DNA from: Marixanthomonas spongiae
Lineage (GTDB): Bacteria; Bacteroidota; Bacteroidia; Flavobacteriales; Flavobacteriaceae
DNA: 64,000 nucleotides
NCBI RefSeq assembly: GCF_003095375.1
Contig: NZ_QEHR01000004.1
Coordinates: 62,001 to 126,000 of the forward strand
Direction of reading: 5' to 3'
In this document: one piece after another, positions 8,597-15,246 of the stretch
Numbering within the stretch: position 1 is the stretch's first letter
How the letters are laid out: the number at the start of each line of letters is the position of its first letter
Notes under the pieces: model-generated
Told to the model about the DNA's origin: nothing
Databases searched by the model: none
What the model saw: the letters and a program-made list of their open reading frames with translations, nothing else
Position numbers and translations under genes: made by a program

Positions 8597-9469
8597 TTAT
8601 CCCGCCAAGGCTTCGGCACCACCAACAATTTCTAAAATTTCGTTGGTAATGGATGCTTGCCGTGCTTTGTTGTATTGCAACGTAAGGTCATCGCGAAGGT
8701 CTTTTGCGTTATCTGTGGCTTTGTGCATGGCTGTCATTCGGGCACCGTGTTCACTAGCTACACTATCGCGAATCGCTTTAAATAATTGTGTTTTCAAGCT
8801 TTTCGGAATCAGTTCTTCAACAATATCTTCTTTATTGGGCTCGAAAATATAGTTTGGTGTTGCTTTTTGTGCTTCAGCCTCATCAACTTCAGGTGGAAGA
8901 ATAGGTAGGAACTGCTCATTCATCACAATTTGAGTCGCTGCATTTTTAAATTTGTTATAGACCAATACAATTTTATCGTATTCTCCATCGGCAAATTTTT
9001 GCATTAACATTTCAGCAATTTCAGAAACATTATCAAAGGTTAGATCATCAAAAACTTCATTGTTATTGGTAATAACAGTTTCAGTCTTCTTTAAAATATC
9101 GTTTCCTTTTTTTCCAATGGTAAGGTAATCTACCTGTTTGCCAGCATATTGATCTGAAGCGATACGTTTTGAACCTTTGATGATATTACTGTTAAATGCA
9201 CCTGCCAAACCACGGTTAGACGTGATCGCTACCACCAACACCTTGTTGACTTCGCGCTGTTCTGAAAATTTACTTCCAGTATCGTCATCCAGGGTTGCAC
9301 TTAAATTTTGAAGCAACTCGGTTAGTTTATCGGCATACGGCCGCATCGCCGTGATGGCATCCTGTGCTTTTTTCAACTTTGCAGCCGATACCATTTTCAT
9401 GGCACTGGTGATCTGCATGGTTGACCCAACAGAGGTGATTCTACTTCGTATTTCTTTTAAATTAGCCAT
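8597..9469 (-). CDS. atpG: ATP synthase F1 gamma subunit
   Basis: The 290-residue central rotor shaft of F1. The N-terminal signature (MANLKEIRSRITSVGSTMQITSAMKMVSAAKLKKAQ) is split by no insertion, and the C-terminal helix (RMTAMHKATDNAKDLRDDLTLQYNKARQ) has the canonical form. In most bacteria atpG follows atpA directly. Here 415 bases separate them, filled by a four-helix-bundle gene and AT-rich repeats, so atpG is read only if transcription crosses that insert. It is the last gene of the operon and is followed by a strong terminator. Confidence 0.97.
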   Translation of the reverse strand: MANLKEIRSRITSVGSTMQITSAMKMVSAAKLKKAQDAITAMRPYADKLTELLQNLSATLDDDTGSKFSEQREVNKVLVVAITSNRGLAGAFNSNIIKGSKRIASDQYAGKQVDYLTIGKKGNDILKKTETVITNNNEVFDDLTFDNVSEIAEMLMQKFADGEYDKIVLVYNKFKNAATQIVMNEQFLPILPPEVDEAEAQKATPNYIFEPNKEDIVEELIPKSLKTQLFKAIRDSVASEHGARMTAMHKATDNAKDLRDDLTLQYNKARQASITNEILEIVGGAEALAG

Positions 9470-9488
9470 TTTTACAATTATGAATTAT

Positions 9489-9503
9489 GAATTCAGAATT
9501 ATG
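9489..9503. repeat. Inverted repeat, atpG-side copy, flanking the IVP gene
   Basis: The sequence gaattcagaattatg is the exact reverse complement of 9859-9873 on the other side of the IVP gene. Both copies are embedded in longer AATTCAGAATTATG-like arrays (9478-9530 and 9859-9890). Confidence 0.8.
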
Positions 9504-9516
9504 ACAAATTACTGAA

Positions 9517-9861
9517 TTATGAATTTTTAATTATCGTTACCAAAAGTTTCATCAATTCTTCACAATCTTCACGAAATCCTTTTGGCACTTCAGATAATTG
9601 TGTTTCTTCAATAATATCAAGCCAGTACGACGTTTCATCTGCTTCTTTTAAAGCTATTCCCAGCTTGTTTTTGAAATCTTTCGTACTGACAGCACGCTGT
9701 GATTCCCTCACATTGGCTCCAATACTGGTTCCAGCTTTTAACAACTGACTTCCTATTTCAAAATAACGCTTTGCTTTCAGTTTCTCAGAATACAGAACTA
9801 TTTTACAGGCAAAATAGAAAGATTTGTCAACTACGGCATTGTTTCTTTCTATGTACCCCAT
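9517..9861 (-). CDS. Four-helix-bundle protein, S23/IVP family
   Basis: 114 residues, typical of the family first found as the product of intervening sequences in 23S rRNA genes, and related to the Avd accessory protein of diversity-generating retroelements. Characteristic features are YFACKIVLYSEKL, the GTSIGANVRES loop and the DFKNKLGIALKEADETSYWL helix. It lies between atpA and atpG in the same orientation. Its ATG (9859-9861) and its stop (9517-9519) both fall inside the flanking repeats, which form a perfect 15-base inverted repeat. No reverse transcriptase or template repeat is nearby. Molecular role unknown; it probably forms a basic pentamer that binds nucleic acid, as described for family members. 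Confidence 0.9.
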   Translation of the reverse strand: MGYIERNNAVVDKSFYFACKIVLYSEKLKAKRYFEIGSQLLKAGTSIGANVRESQRAVSTKDFKNKLGIALKEADETSYWLDIIEETQLSEVPKGFREDCEELMKLLVTIIKNS

Positions 9862-9873
9862 AATTCTGAATTC
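9859..9873. repeat. Inverted repeat, atpA-side copy, flanking the IVP gene
   Basis: cataattctgaattc, the exact complement of 9489-9503. It contains the IVP start codon and continues into three more ATTCTGA units before the atpA stop codon. Confidence 0.8.
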
Positions 9874-9884
9874 TGAATTCTGAA

Positions 9885-11465
9885 TTACTTTTTATATTTC
9901 GCTGAAAGGTCTTTTGCCACGGCCGTTAAGGTATCGGTCACCTCATCGGTTAGCTTACCAGATTTCAACGTATCTAATGCATCTCTGTGTTTTGCGTTAA
10001 GCAACTCAAGATAGTCTCTTTCAAACTCTTTTACTTTTTCTACAGGAACATCGCGCAACAGGTTTTTAGAGCCTGCATAAATAATCGCGATTTGATCTTC
10101 AACTGTATAAGGCGTATTTTCCGGTTGTTTCAATATTTCTACGTTACGCTTTCCTTTCTCGATAACGTTTTTGGTAGCTGCATCAAGGTCTGAACCGAAC
10201 TTGGCAAACGCTTCCAATTCACGGAAAGCCGCTTGATCCAGTTTTAGGGTACCGGCAACTTTTTTCATCGATTTAATCTGTGCATTACCACCCACACGCG
10301 ATACCGAAATACCTACGTTAATTGCAGGACGGACACCTGAGTTAAATAAATCACCATCCAAGAAAATCTGTCCATCGGTAATCGAAATTACGTTGGTTGG
10401 GATATATGCTGAAACGTCACCCGCTTGTGTTTCAATAATAGGCAATGCAGTTAACGACCCACCACCTTTAACCATTGGTTTTAACACCTCGGGAAGGTCG
10501 TTCATTTCGCTGGCAATTTTATCGTCATCGATTACTTTTGCCGAACGCTCCAATAATCTTGAGTGCAAGAAGAAAACATCCCCAGGGTATGCTTCACGCC
10601 CCGGTGGACGACGAAGTAATAACGATACCTCACGGTATGCAACGGCTTGTTTTGACAAATCATCATAAATAATCAAGGCAGGACGGCCCGTATCACGGAA
10701 ATACTCGCCAATCGCCGCACCTGCGAAAGGTGCATAAACCTGCATAGGTGCAGGGTCTGATGCATTGGCGGCAACGATTGTTGTATAAGCCATCGCACCG
10801 GCATCTTCCAGTACTTGTGCTATATTGGCAACGGTAGAAGCTTTTTGTCCAACGGCAACATAAATACAATAAACCGACTCACCCGCATCGTAAAATTCTT
10901 TTTGGTTCAAAATGGTATCGATCGTAACGGTAGACTTCCCTGTTTGACGGTCACCAATCACCAATTCACGTTGTCCACGGCCTACCGGGATCATCGCATC
11001 AATAGATTTAATACCCGTTTGCAAGGGTTCGGTTACCGGCTCACGGTAAATAACACCAGGCGCCTTACGTTCCAACGGCATTTCGTAGGTTTCCCCTTCA
11101 ATAGGGCCTTTTCCGTCGATGGGCTGACCAAGGGTGTTGACCACACGGCCTACAATGCCTTCGCCAACGTTAATAGAAGCAATACGTTGCGTTCGCTTAA
11201 CAGTAGAACCTTCGCTGATTTCTTTTGAAGGGCCCAACAATACCACCCCTACGTTATCTTCTTCAAGGTTCAAAACGATGCCTTCCAGACCGTCTTCAAA
11301 TTCTACCAATTCTCCGTACTGCGCATTTGAAAGCCCGTAAATACGAGCAATACCATCACCTACGGTTAAAACAGTTCCTACTTCGTCCAGTGAAGCCGAT
11401 GCTTCAAAACCTGAAAGTTGTTCCTTTAAAATTGCTGAAACTTCAGCTGGTTTTACTTCTGCCAT
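9885..11465 (-). CDS. atpA: ATP synthase F1 alpha subunit
   Basis: 526 residues; the non-catalytic nucleotide-binding subunit of F1. The P-loop GDRQTGKS is at residues 171-178, and the signature [17 protein letters not shown] is intact. The N-terminus ([20 protein letters not shown]) is the usual delta-binding helix. The stop codon directly abuts the repeat array of the IVP insertion. Another AT-rich array (11466-11510) lies just upstream of the ATG. Confidence 0.98.
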   Translation of the reverse strand: MAEVKPAEVSAILKEQLSGFEASASLDEVGTVLTVGDGIARIYGLSNAQYGELVEFEDGLEGIVLNLEEDNVGVVLLGPSKEISEGSTVKRTQRIASINVGEGIVGRVVNTLGQPIDGKGPIEGETYEMPLERKAPGVIYREPVTEPLQTGIKSIDAMIPVGRGQRELVIGDRQTGKSTVTIDTILNQKEFYDAGESVYCIYVAVGQKASTVANIAQVLEDAGAMAYTTIVAANASDPAPMQVYAPFAGAAIGEYFRDTGRPALIIYDDLSKQAVAYREVSLLLRRPPGREAYPGDVFFLHSRLLERSAKVIDDDKIASEMNDLPEVLKPMVKGGGSLTALPIIETQAGDVSAYIPTNVISITDGQIFLDGDLFNSGVRPAINVGISVSRVGGNAQIKSMKKVAGTLKLDQAAFRELEAFAKFGSDLDAATKNVIEKGKRNVEILKQPENTPYTVEDQIAIIYAGSKNLLRDVPVEKVKEFERDYLELLNAKHRDALDTLKSGKLTDEVTDTLTAVAKDLSAKYKK

Positions 11466-11510
11466 TTTGATTTTAGATTTTAGATTTCAGAAATTAGATT
11501 TAAAACATCT
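11466..11510. repeat. Low-complexity array of TTTAGA units before atpA
   Basis: Between atpH and atpA the motif gattttaga/gatttcaga repeats about four times with small variations, ending at the atpA ATG. The remaining atpH-atpA spacer has no other feature. Confidence 0.55.
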
Positions 11511-11568
11511 ATAAAACTGAACTCTTTTATACTTGACCCACAAAATTTACGGGTTTACTATACTTGTT

Positions 11569-12102
11569 TTAGTTGAGCGTAAAGGCTCTTTTTAATCTGT
11601 TTAATTTGTTTGCGATACTCGCGTTGTATTGAAGGTCGCCCACACGAAGAATAAATCCTCCAATGATCGACTCATCAATCGTATTTTTAACGGTAACTTT
11701 ATCGCTACCGGTCATTTCTTTTACTTTTTCCAGTACCTTTTTTTCCAATTCTGGAGATAAGGGTACTGCGGTGGTCACTTTTGCAACCTGCAATCCTTGT
11801 TCTTTGTTGTACAGCTCAATATAGCTTTTTGCGACATTGCCCAACAACGCTGTGCGCTGGTTTGCAACCAAGAGAGCTATCAGGTTTTTGGTAACATCGT
11901 CTTGCCCACTGAAAACTTTCAACAGCACTTGTTTTTTGTCTTCGGCTTTAATGATGGGGCTGCTCAACATATTACGCAGTTCTTTGCTCTCTTCAAGGGT
12001 TTCCTGAATAGACTGCATATCACCAAACAACACGTTTTCGGTGCTGTTCTCGCCTGCTAATTGCAAGGCCGCTTTGGCGTATCGTATGGCTGCTCTGCTC
12101 AT
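11569..12102 (-). CDS. atpH: ATP synthase F1 delta subunit
   Basis: 177 residues, the peripheral-stalk component that joins alpha to the b subunit. The N-terminus AAIRYAKAALQLA and the C-terminal signature DESIIGGFILRVGDLQYNASIANKLNRLK are diagnostic. Length is normal. It begins 42 bases after atpF ends and is in the same operon. Confidence 0.95.
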   Translation of the reverse strand: MSRAAIRYAKAALQLAGENSTENVLFGDMQSIQETLEESKELRNMLSSPIIKAEDKKQVLLKVFSGQDDVTKNLIALLVANQRTALLGNVAKSYIELYNKEQGLQVAKVTTAVPLSPELEKKVLEKVKEMTGSDKVTVKNTIDESIIGGFILRVGDLQYNASIANKLNRLKRAFTLN

Positions 12103-12144
12103 AGTATTGCCCGCAGTTGCGGGTATCTTTAGGTTATACTTTAA

Positions 12145-12645
12145 TTAGTTCAATTTTGCGTCTGCCAACATATCATCGACCAATTCCAATTGCTCGTTTT
12201 TGGTGGACAGTTCTTTGCGCACTACTTTTTCGGCTATTTCGACTGAAAGTTCGGCTACGTGGCTTTTCAGTTCGGCCATTGCAGCTTTCTTCTCGCTTTC
12301 AATTGCCGTTTGGGCTTGCTTTATCATCTTGTCGGCTTCGGCCTGCGCTTCTTCTTTGGCATCGGCGATCATTTTGGTTTTGATCTCCCGTGCTTCTTTC
12401 ATCATCGCATCACGCTCGTTTCTGGCTTCTTGAAGCAGCTTCTCATTGTCTGCCTGCAAGTTGGCCATTTCCAATTTGGCTTTTTCGGCCGAATCCAAAG
12501 CCTGTTTTATGCCTTCTTCCCGGTCGTTAACGGCCTTTAATATAGGTTTCCAAGCAAATTTTTTGAGGACAATTATCAATATCACAAAAATGAGCAGTTG
12601 CCAAAAAAAGAGGCCAAACGAAAATTGTTCTATCAGTTTTTCCAT
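12145..12645 (-). CDS. atpF: ATP synthase Fo b subunit
   Basis: 166 residues with one N-terminal membrane helix (FGLFFWQLLIFVILIIVLKKFAW, about residues 9-30) followed by a long charged coiled coil rich in Ala, Glu and Lys, ending in the delta-binding tail. Only one b-type gene is present, so the stator is a homodimer. Confidence 0.95.
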   Translation of the reverse strand: MEKLIEQFSFGLFFWQLLIFVILIIVLKKFAWKPILKAVNDREEGIKQALDSAEKAKLEMANLQADNEKLLQEARNERDAMMKEAREIKTKMIADAKEEAQAEADKMIKQAQTAIESEKKAAMAELKSHVAELSVEIAEKVVRKELSTKNEQLELVDDMLADAKLN

Positions 12646-12724
12646 TATCTAAAATTTCAGAAAAAATTTAATTTTTAATAACACAGTAGCTACAACCAAC
12701 CGTTGCAGCCACTGTGCGTTTAGT

Positions 12725-12916
12725 TTAAGCTGCAAACAGTGCAGCAAATCCAATACCTTCAATAAGCGCCGCTGCAATAAGCATCGCTGTTTGAATTTTA
12801 CCAGAAGCTTCTGGCTGTCGTGCAATCGCTTCCATAGCTTGACCACCGATTCTACCGATACCAAGCGCAGCTCCGATTACAATTAAACCTGCTCCTACAA
12901 TTTCTGGGATTTCCAT
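12725..12916 (-). CDS. atpE: ATP synthase Fo c subunit
   Basis: 63 residues, two membrane helices joined by the polar loop R33-Q34-P35. The ion-binding carboxylate is E53 in LIEGIGFAAL. The glycine-rich first helix (GAGLIVIGAALGIGRIGG) packs the ring. The residues around E53 do not show the extra polar ligands expected for sodium binding, so protons are the likely coupling ion. Confidence 0.96.
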   Translation of the reverse strand: MEIPEIVGAGLIVIGAALGIGRIGGQAMEAIARQPEASGKIQTAMLIAAALIEGIGFAALFAA

Positions 12917-12949
12917 AATATATATAATTAAAAATTAAACGTTTAAAAA

Positions 12950-14041
12950 TTAGTGCGATTCCTCATTTGCCATACCAAAGTACAGCGCCGACAACATGGT
13001 AAATATATATGCCTGCAAGGCTGCGACCAATAGCTCCAATATAGCCAGTGCAAAGGCCAAACCAAAAGAAAGCGAACTTCCTATCCAGTTTTTGAAGATA
13101 AACATCAATGCAATGATGCTCATCAACACGACGTGGCCCGCGGTCATGTTTGCATACAGACGGATCATTAACGAGAACGGCTTGATAAATACCCCGAGCA
13201 ATTCAATTGGGGCCAAGACTATTCGCATTAACTTAGGTACGCCGGGCATCCAAAATATGTGGGCCCAGTAATTTTTATTGGCTGTAAAATGCGTAATTAA
13301 AAAGGTAATCAAGGCAAGGCCAAAGGTAACGGCAATGTTACCAGTGACATTTACGCCCAATGGGGTCATCCCCAATAAATTTAAAAACCAAACAAAGAAA
13401 AACACGGTCAACAGGTAACTCATGTATTTTCTGTAATTTTTTTCTCCTATGTTGGGAATGGCGATCTCGTCTCTTACAAATAATACGAGCGGTTCAAGAA
13501 AGCGCCCTATGCCGGTTGGTATCCCATTGTTTTTCTTATAGGAAGTAGCCAACGCGCGGAACATGAAAAACATTAAAATAGAGACCAGCACCATGGTCAC
13601 CACGTTTTTGGTGATGGAAAAATCCAAGGGTTTTTCGTTGGTGGCGTGGCCTTCATCGTCGTAGTTTATATCGCCTGCAGCATTGGTTTTATATATTTTT
13701 GAATGGTACAATTTATAATGTTCGCCATCTACTTCGGCCACGGTATTGCCGTGATTGAATTTTGATGAGGAGAACACCTTTATACCATCATCGAACAGGA
13801 TCACCGGCAACGGAAACCCATAATACTCCCCTTCTTCTTTATCTGAAAAGAAGGTAAAATAATACGAATCCAACAGGTGATGGTCTATAAACTCTTTTAT
13901 TTTGGAAGTTTGCTCTGTATCTTCATACTCAGTCAACGCCTTTGATTCTGGGCTTTCTTGAGGTTCTTGAGCTTGGGCAACAGTTAGACTCAATAAAACA
14001 ACTGCTGAAAATAAAATCTTAACTATAAATGGCTTTTGCAT
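12950..14041 (-). CDS. atpB: ATP synthase Fo a subunit
   Basis: 363 residues from the ATG at 14041. It has an N-terminal signal-like helix (FIVKILFSAVVLLSLTVAQAQ) and a long extracytoplasmic extension of roughly 120 residues before the first membrane helix of the conserved core, a feature of Bacteroidetes a subunits. The essential stator arginine is in SLMIRLYANMTAGHVVL (about R294). The C-terminus LQAYIFTMLSALYFGMA is canonical. A TAnnTTTG element lies 33 bases upstream, so the atp genes may have a promoter independent of the porW-bactofilin genes. Confidence 0.95.
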   Translation of the reverse strand: MQKPFIVKILFSAVVLLSLTVAQAQEPQESPESKALTEYEDTEQTSKIKEFIDHHLLDSYYFTFFSDKEEGEYYGFPLPVILFDDGIKVFSSSKFNHGNTVAEVDGEHYKLYHSKIYKTNAAGDINYDDEGHATNEKPLDFSITKNVVTMVLVSILMFFMFRALATSYKKNNGIPTGIGRFLEPLVLFVRDEIAIPNIGEKNYRKYMSYLLTVFFFVWFLNLLGMTPLGVNVTGNIAVTFGLALITFLITHFTANKNYWAHIFWMPGVPKLMRIVLAPIELLGVFIKPFSLMIRLYANMTAGHVVLMSIIALMFIFKNWIGSSLSFGLAFALAILELLVAALQAYIFTMLSALYFGMANEESH

Positions 14042-14074
14042 AATACACAAATAGTGATGTCCTTAAAATCGGTG

Positions 14075-14082
14075 CAAAAATA
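14075..14082 (-). promoter_or_regulatory. Bacteroidetes -7 element (TATTTTTG) for atpB
   Basis: Exact TAnnTTTG on the minus strand in the spacer before atpB; a TTG lies 23 bases further upstream as a possible weak -33. Confidence 0.5.
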
Positions 14083-14139
14083 CAGTTATATATTTTATTT
14101 GAAAACAATTTCAAGTCTTTTTTTCAAGACCCGAAACCC

Positions 14140-14526
14140 TCAATACTCTTGATTATTAAGCTGTTTGGAAAGATAGGCAACCTCAAGGCCAAGGCATACG
14201 GCGTAGGGGACGAAAAAAGCAACAAATTCGATGGTTTGCATGGCGCCGTCTGCATTATAGGCAGGATAGAAAACTAGAAAGAAAATAAGGAACTTCAACC
14301 CACTGCCGGCCATAAAAATAAAGCCGGATTGGCTCGATTTTTTTTTCAACGTTCGTTGCACCACGAGCAAGATGATACCGGCCAAGATAAAATTAACCAC
14401 ATAAGATAGTATTATTTTATGTTCAAAAAGTGGTTTTTCCAGTGTGTTCAACACTAAAAGATGAACGGCAAAGGTGACCAAAAGCACCGCAAAGAGAAAG
14501 ATTAAAAACCGGAAACTTTTACGCAT
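14140..14526 (-). CDS. Four-helix membrane protein (DUF6168-like) of the ATP synthase cluster
   Basis: 128 residues with four predicted membrane helices and few polar stretches, as in small assembly or ion-conductance proteins encoded before atpB. Position (immediately after the AtpZ/AtpI-like gene, sharing one base with it) suggests a role in Fo assembly, which is inference. The family assignment is from memory of similar flavobacterial proteins and is not certain. Confidence 0.65.
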   Translation of the reverse strand: MRKSFRFLIFLFAVLLVTFAVHLLVLNTLEKPLFEHKIILSYVVNFILAGIILLVVQRTLKKKSSQSGFIFMAGSGLKFLIFFLVFYPAYNADGAMQTIEFVAFFVPYAVCLGLEVAYLSKQLNNQEY

Positions 14527-14777
14527 TACTTATTCAACCTTTTGGTTTGCTGGACCACCAAATACAAGGATAGGCCAACACCCAAAAGCGTCCCGATAAT
14601 GAGAAAGAGTTTGCCACCGTTGTTGTATTTACTGTCGAGCCATAGCCCGCCTTTGATAAAAAGATAGATGACCACGCCCATCTCTATGGCAATTCCGCTA
14701 AGGGCAGCCCAGCGCCTTAATCCATTGTTATTGTTGTTGCCCACGTTATTTAAGGGGTTCGGTCGATTTTTTAGCAC
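14526..14777 (-). CDS. AtpZ/AtpI-like Fo assembly protein
   Basis: 83 residues, two membrane helices: IAIEMGVVIYLFIKGGLWL and LFLIIGTLLGVGLSLYLVVQQTK, the AtpZ/AtpI hairpin. AtpI-type proteins help build the c ring and may carry magnesium. The frame opens with a GTG at 14777 inside the bactofilin gene (32-base overlap); a second GTG at 14744, just after the bactofilin stop, gives a 72-residue protein without the asparagine-rich leader and is a realistic alternative start. Confidence 0.75.
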   Translation of the reverse strand: MLKNRPNPLNNVGNNNNNGLRRWAALSGIAIEMGVVIYLFIKGGLWLDSKYNNGGKLFLIIGTLLGVGLSLYLVVQQTKRLNK

Positions 14778-15216
14778 GTTGTTGCCGGTCGTACGGGCTC
14801 GGTTTTGGCGCTTCGCCTTCTTTTAAGGTCGTTTCAGTCTTGGATTGTTTTTCCTTATGCGAACCTTTCATCACGCAGGAAGCATTAAAAGTAGCTCCTG
14901 GCTCTACCGCGAGTTTTCCGGCAACTACTTCGCCTTCAATATGCGCGGTCGATTTTAAGGATAAGGTTCCTGAAACATCCAAACTCCCTTCAAACTTTCC
15001 TTCAATATCGGCATTTTCACAGGTGAGGGTTCCTTTTATCAATCCGCTTTTGCCCAACACCACCTTAGAGGGGGTTTTAATGGTGCCATTTATGGTGCCA
15101 TCTATCCTAAAAAAGCCTTCTGAAACCACATCACCTTCCAGAGTGGTGCCTTTATTGATTCGGTTTTGCCCGCTGTTGGGCTCTTGTGCGCTCCGTTCTT
15201 TTTTATCTGAAAACAT
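14746..15216 (-). CDS. Bactofilin (polymer-forming cytoskeletal protein)
   Basis: 156 residues. The central beta-helical domain (residues about 28-110) shows the short repeated V-x-G-x-I/L pattern of bactofilins, for example FFRIDGTINGTI, GLIKGTLTC and AHIEGEVV. The tails are disordered and charged. Bactofilins form nucleotide-free filaments that position cell-wall or envelope machinery. The gene lies between a PorW/SprE-like gene and the ATP synthase genes, 30 bases after the former, suggesting co-transcription. Confidence 0.9.
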   Translation of the reverse strand: MFSDKKERSAQEPNSGQNRINKGTTLEGDVVSEGFFRIDGTINGTIKTPSKVVLGKSGLIKGTLTCENADIEGKFEGSLDVSGTLSLKSTAHIEGEVVAGKLAVEPGATFNASCVMKGSHKEKQSKTETTLKEGEAPKPSPYDRQQRAKKSTEPLK

Positions 15217-15246
15217 AAATATGGGTTTTATTAGGTTTGTTATTCG

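Noticed and set aside
9517-9861. IVP-family gene as the Avd part of a diversity-generating retroelement
   Set aside because: No reverse transcriptase gene, template repeat or variable repeat is in the window.
12649-12864. A 71-codon frame overlapping atpE
   Set aside because: Different frame over a conserved c-subunit gene; basic Leu/Arg-rich text without a domain.
14746-14777. Overlap of bactofilin and AtpZ-like frames as a frameshift or fusion
   Set aside because: A second GTG after the bactofilin stop is a normal start, and the two frames are on separate proteins with their own features.
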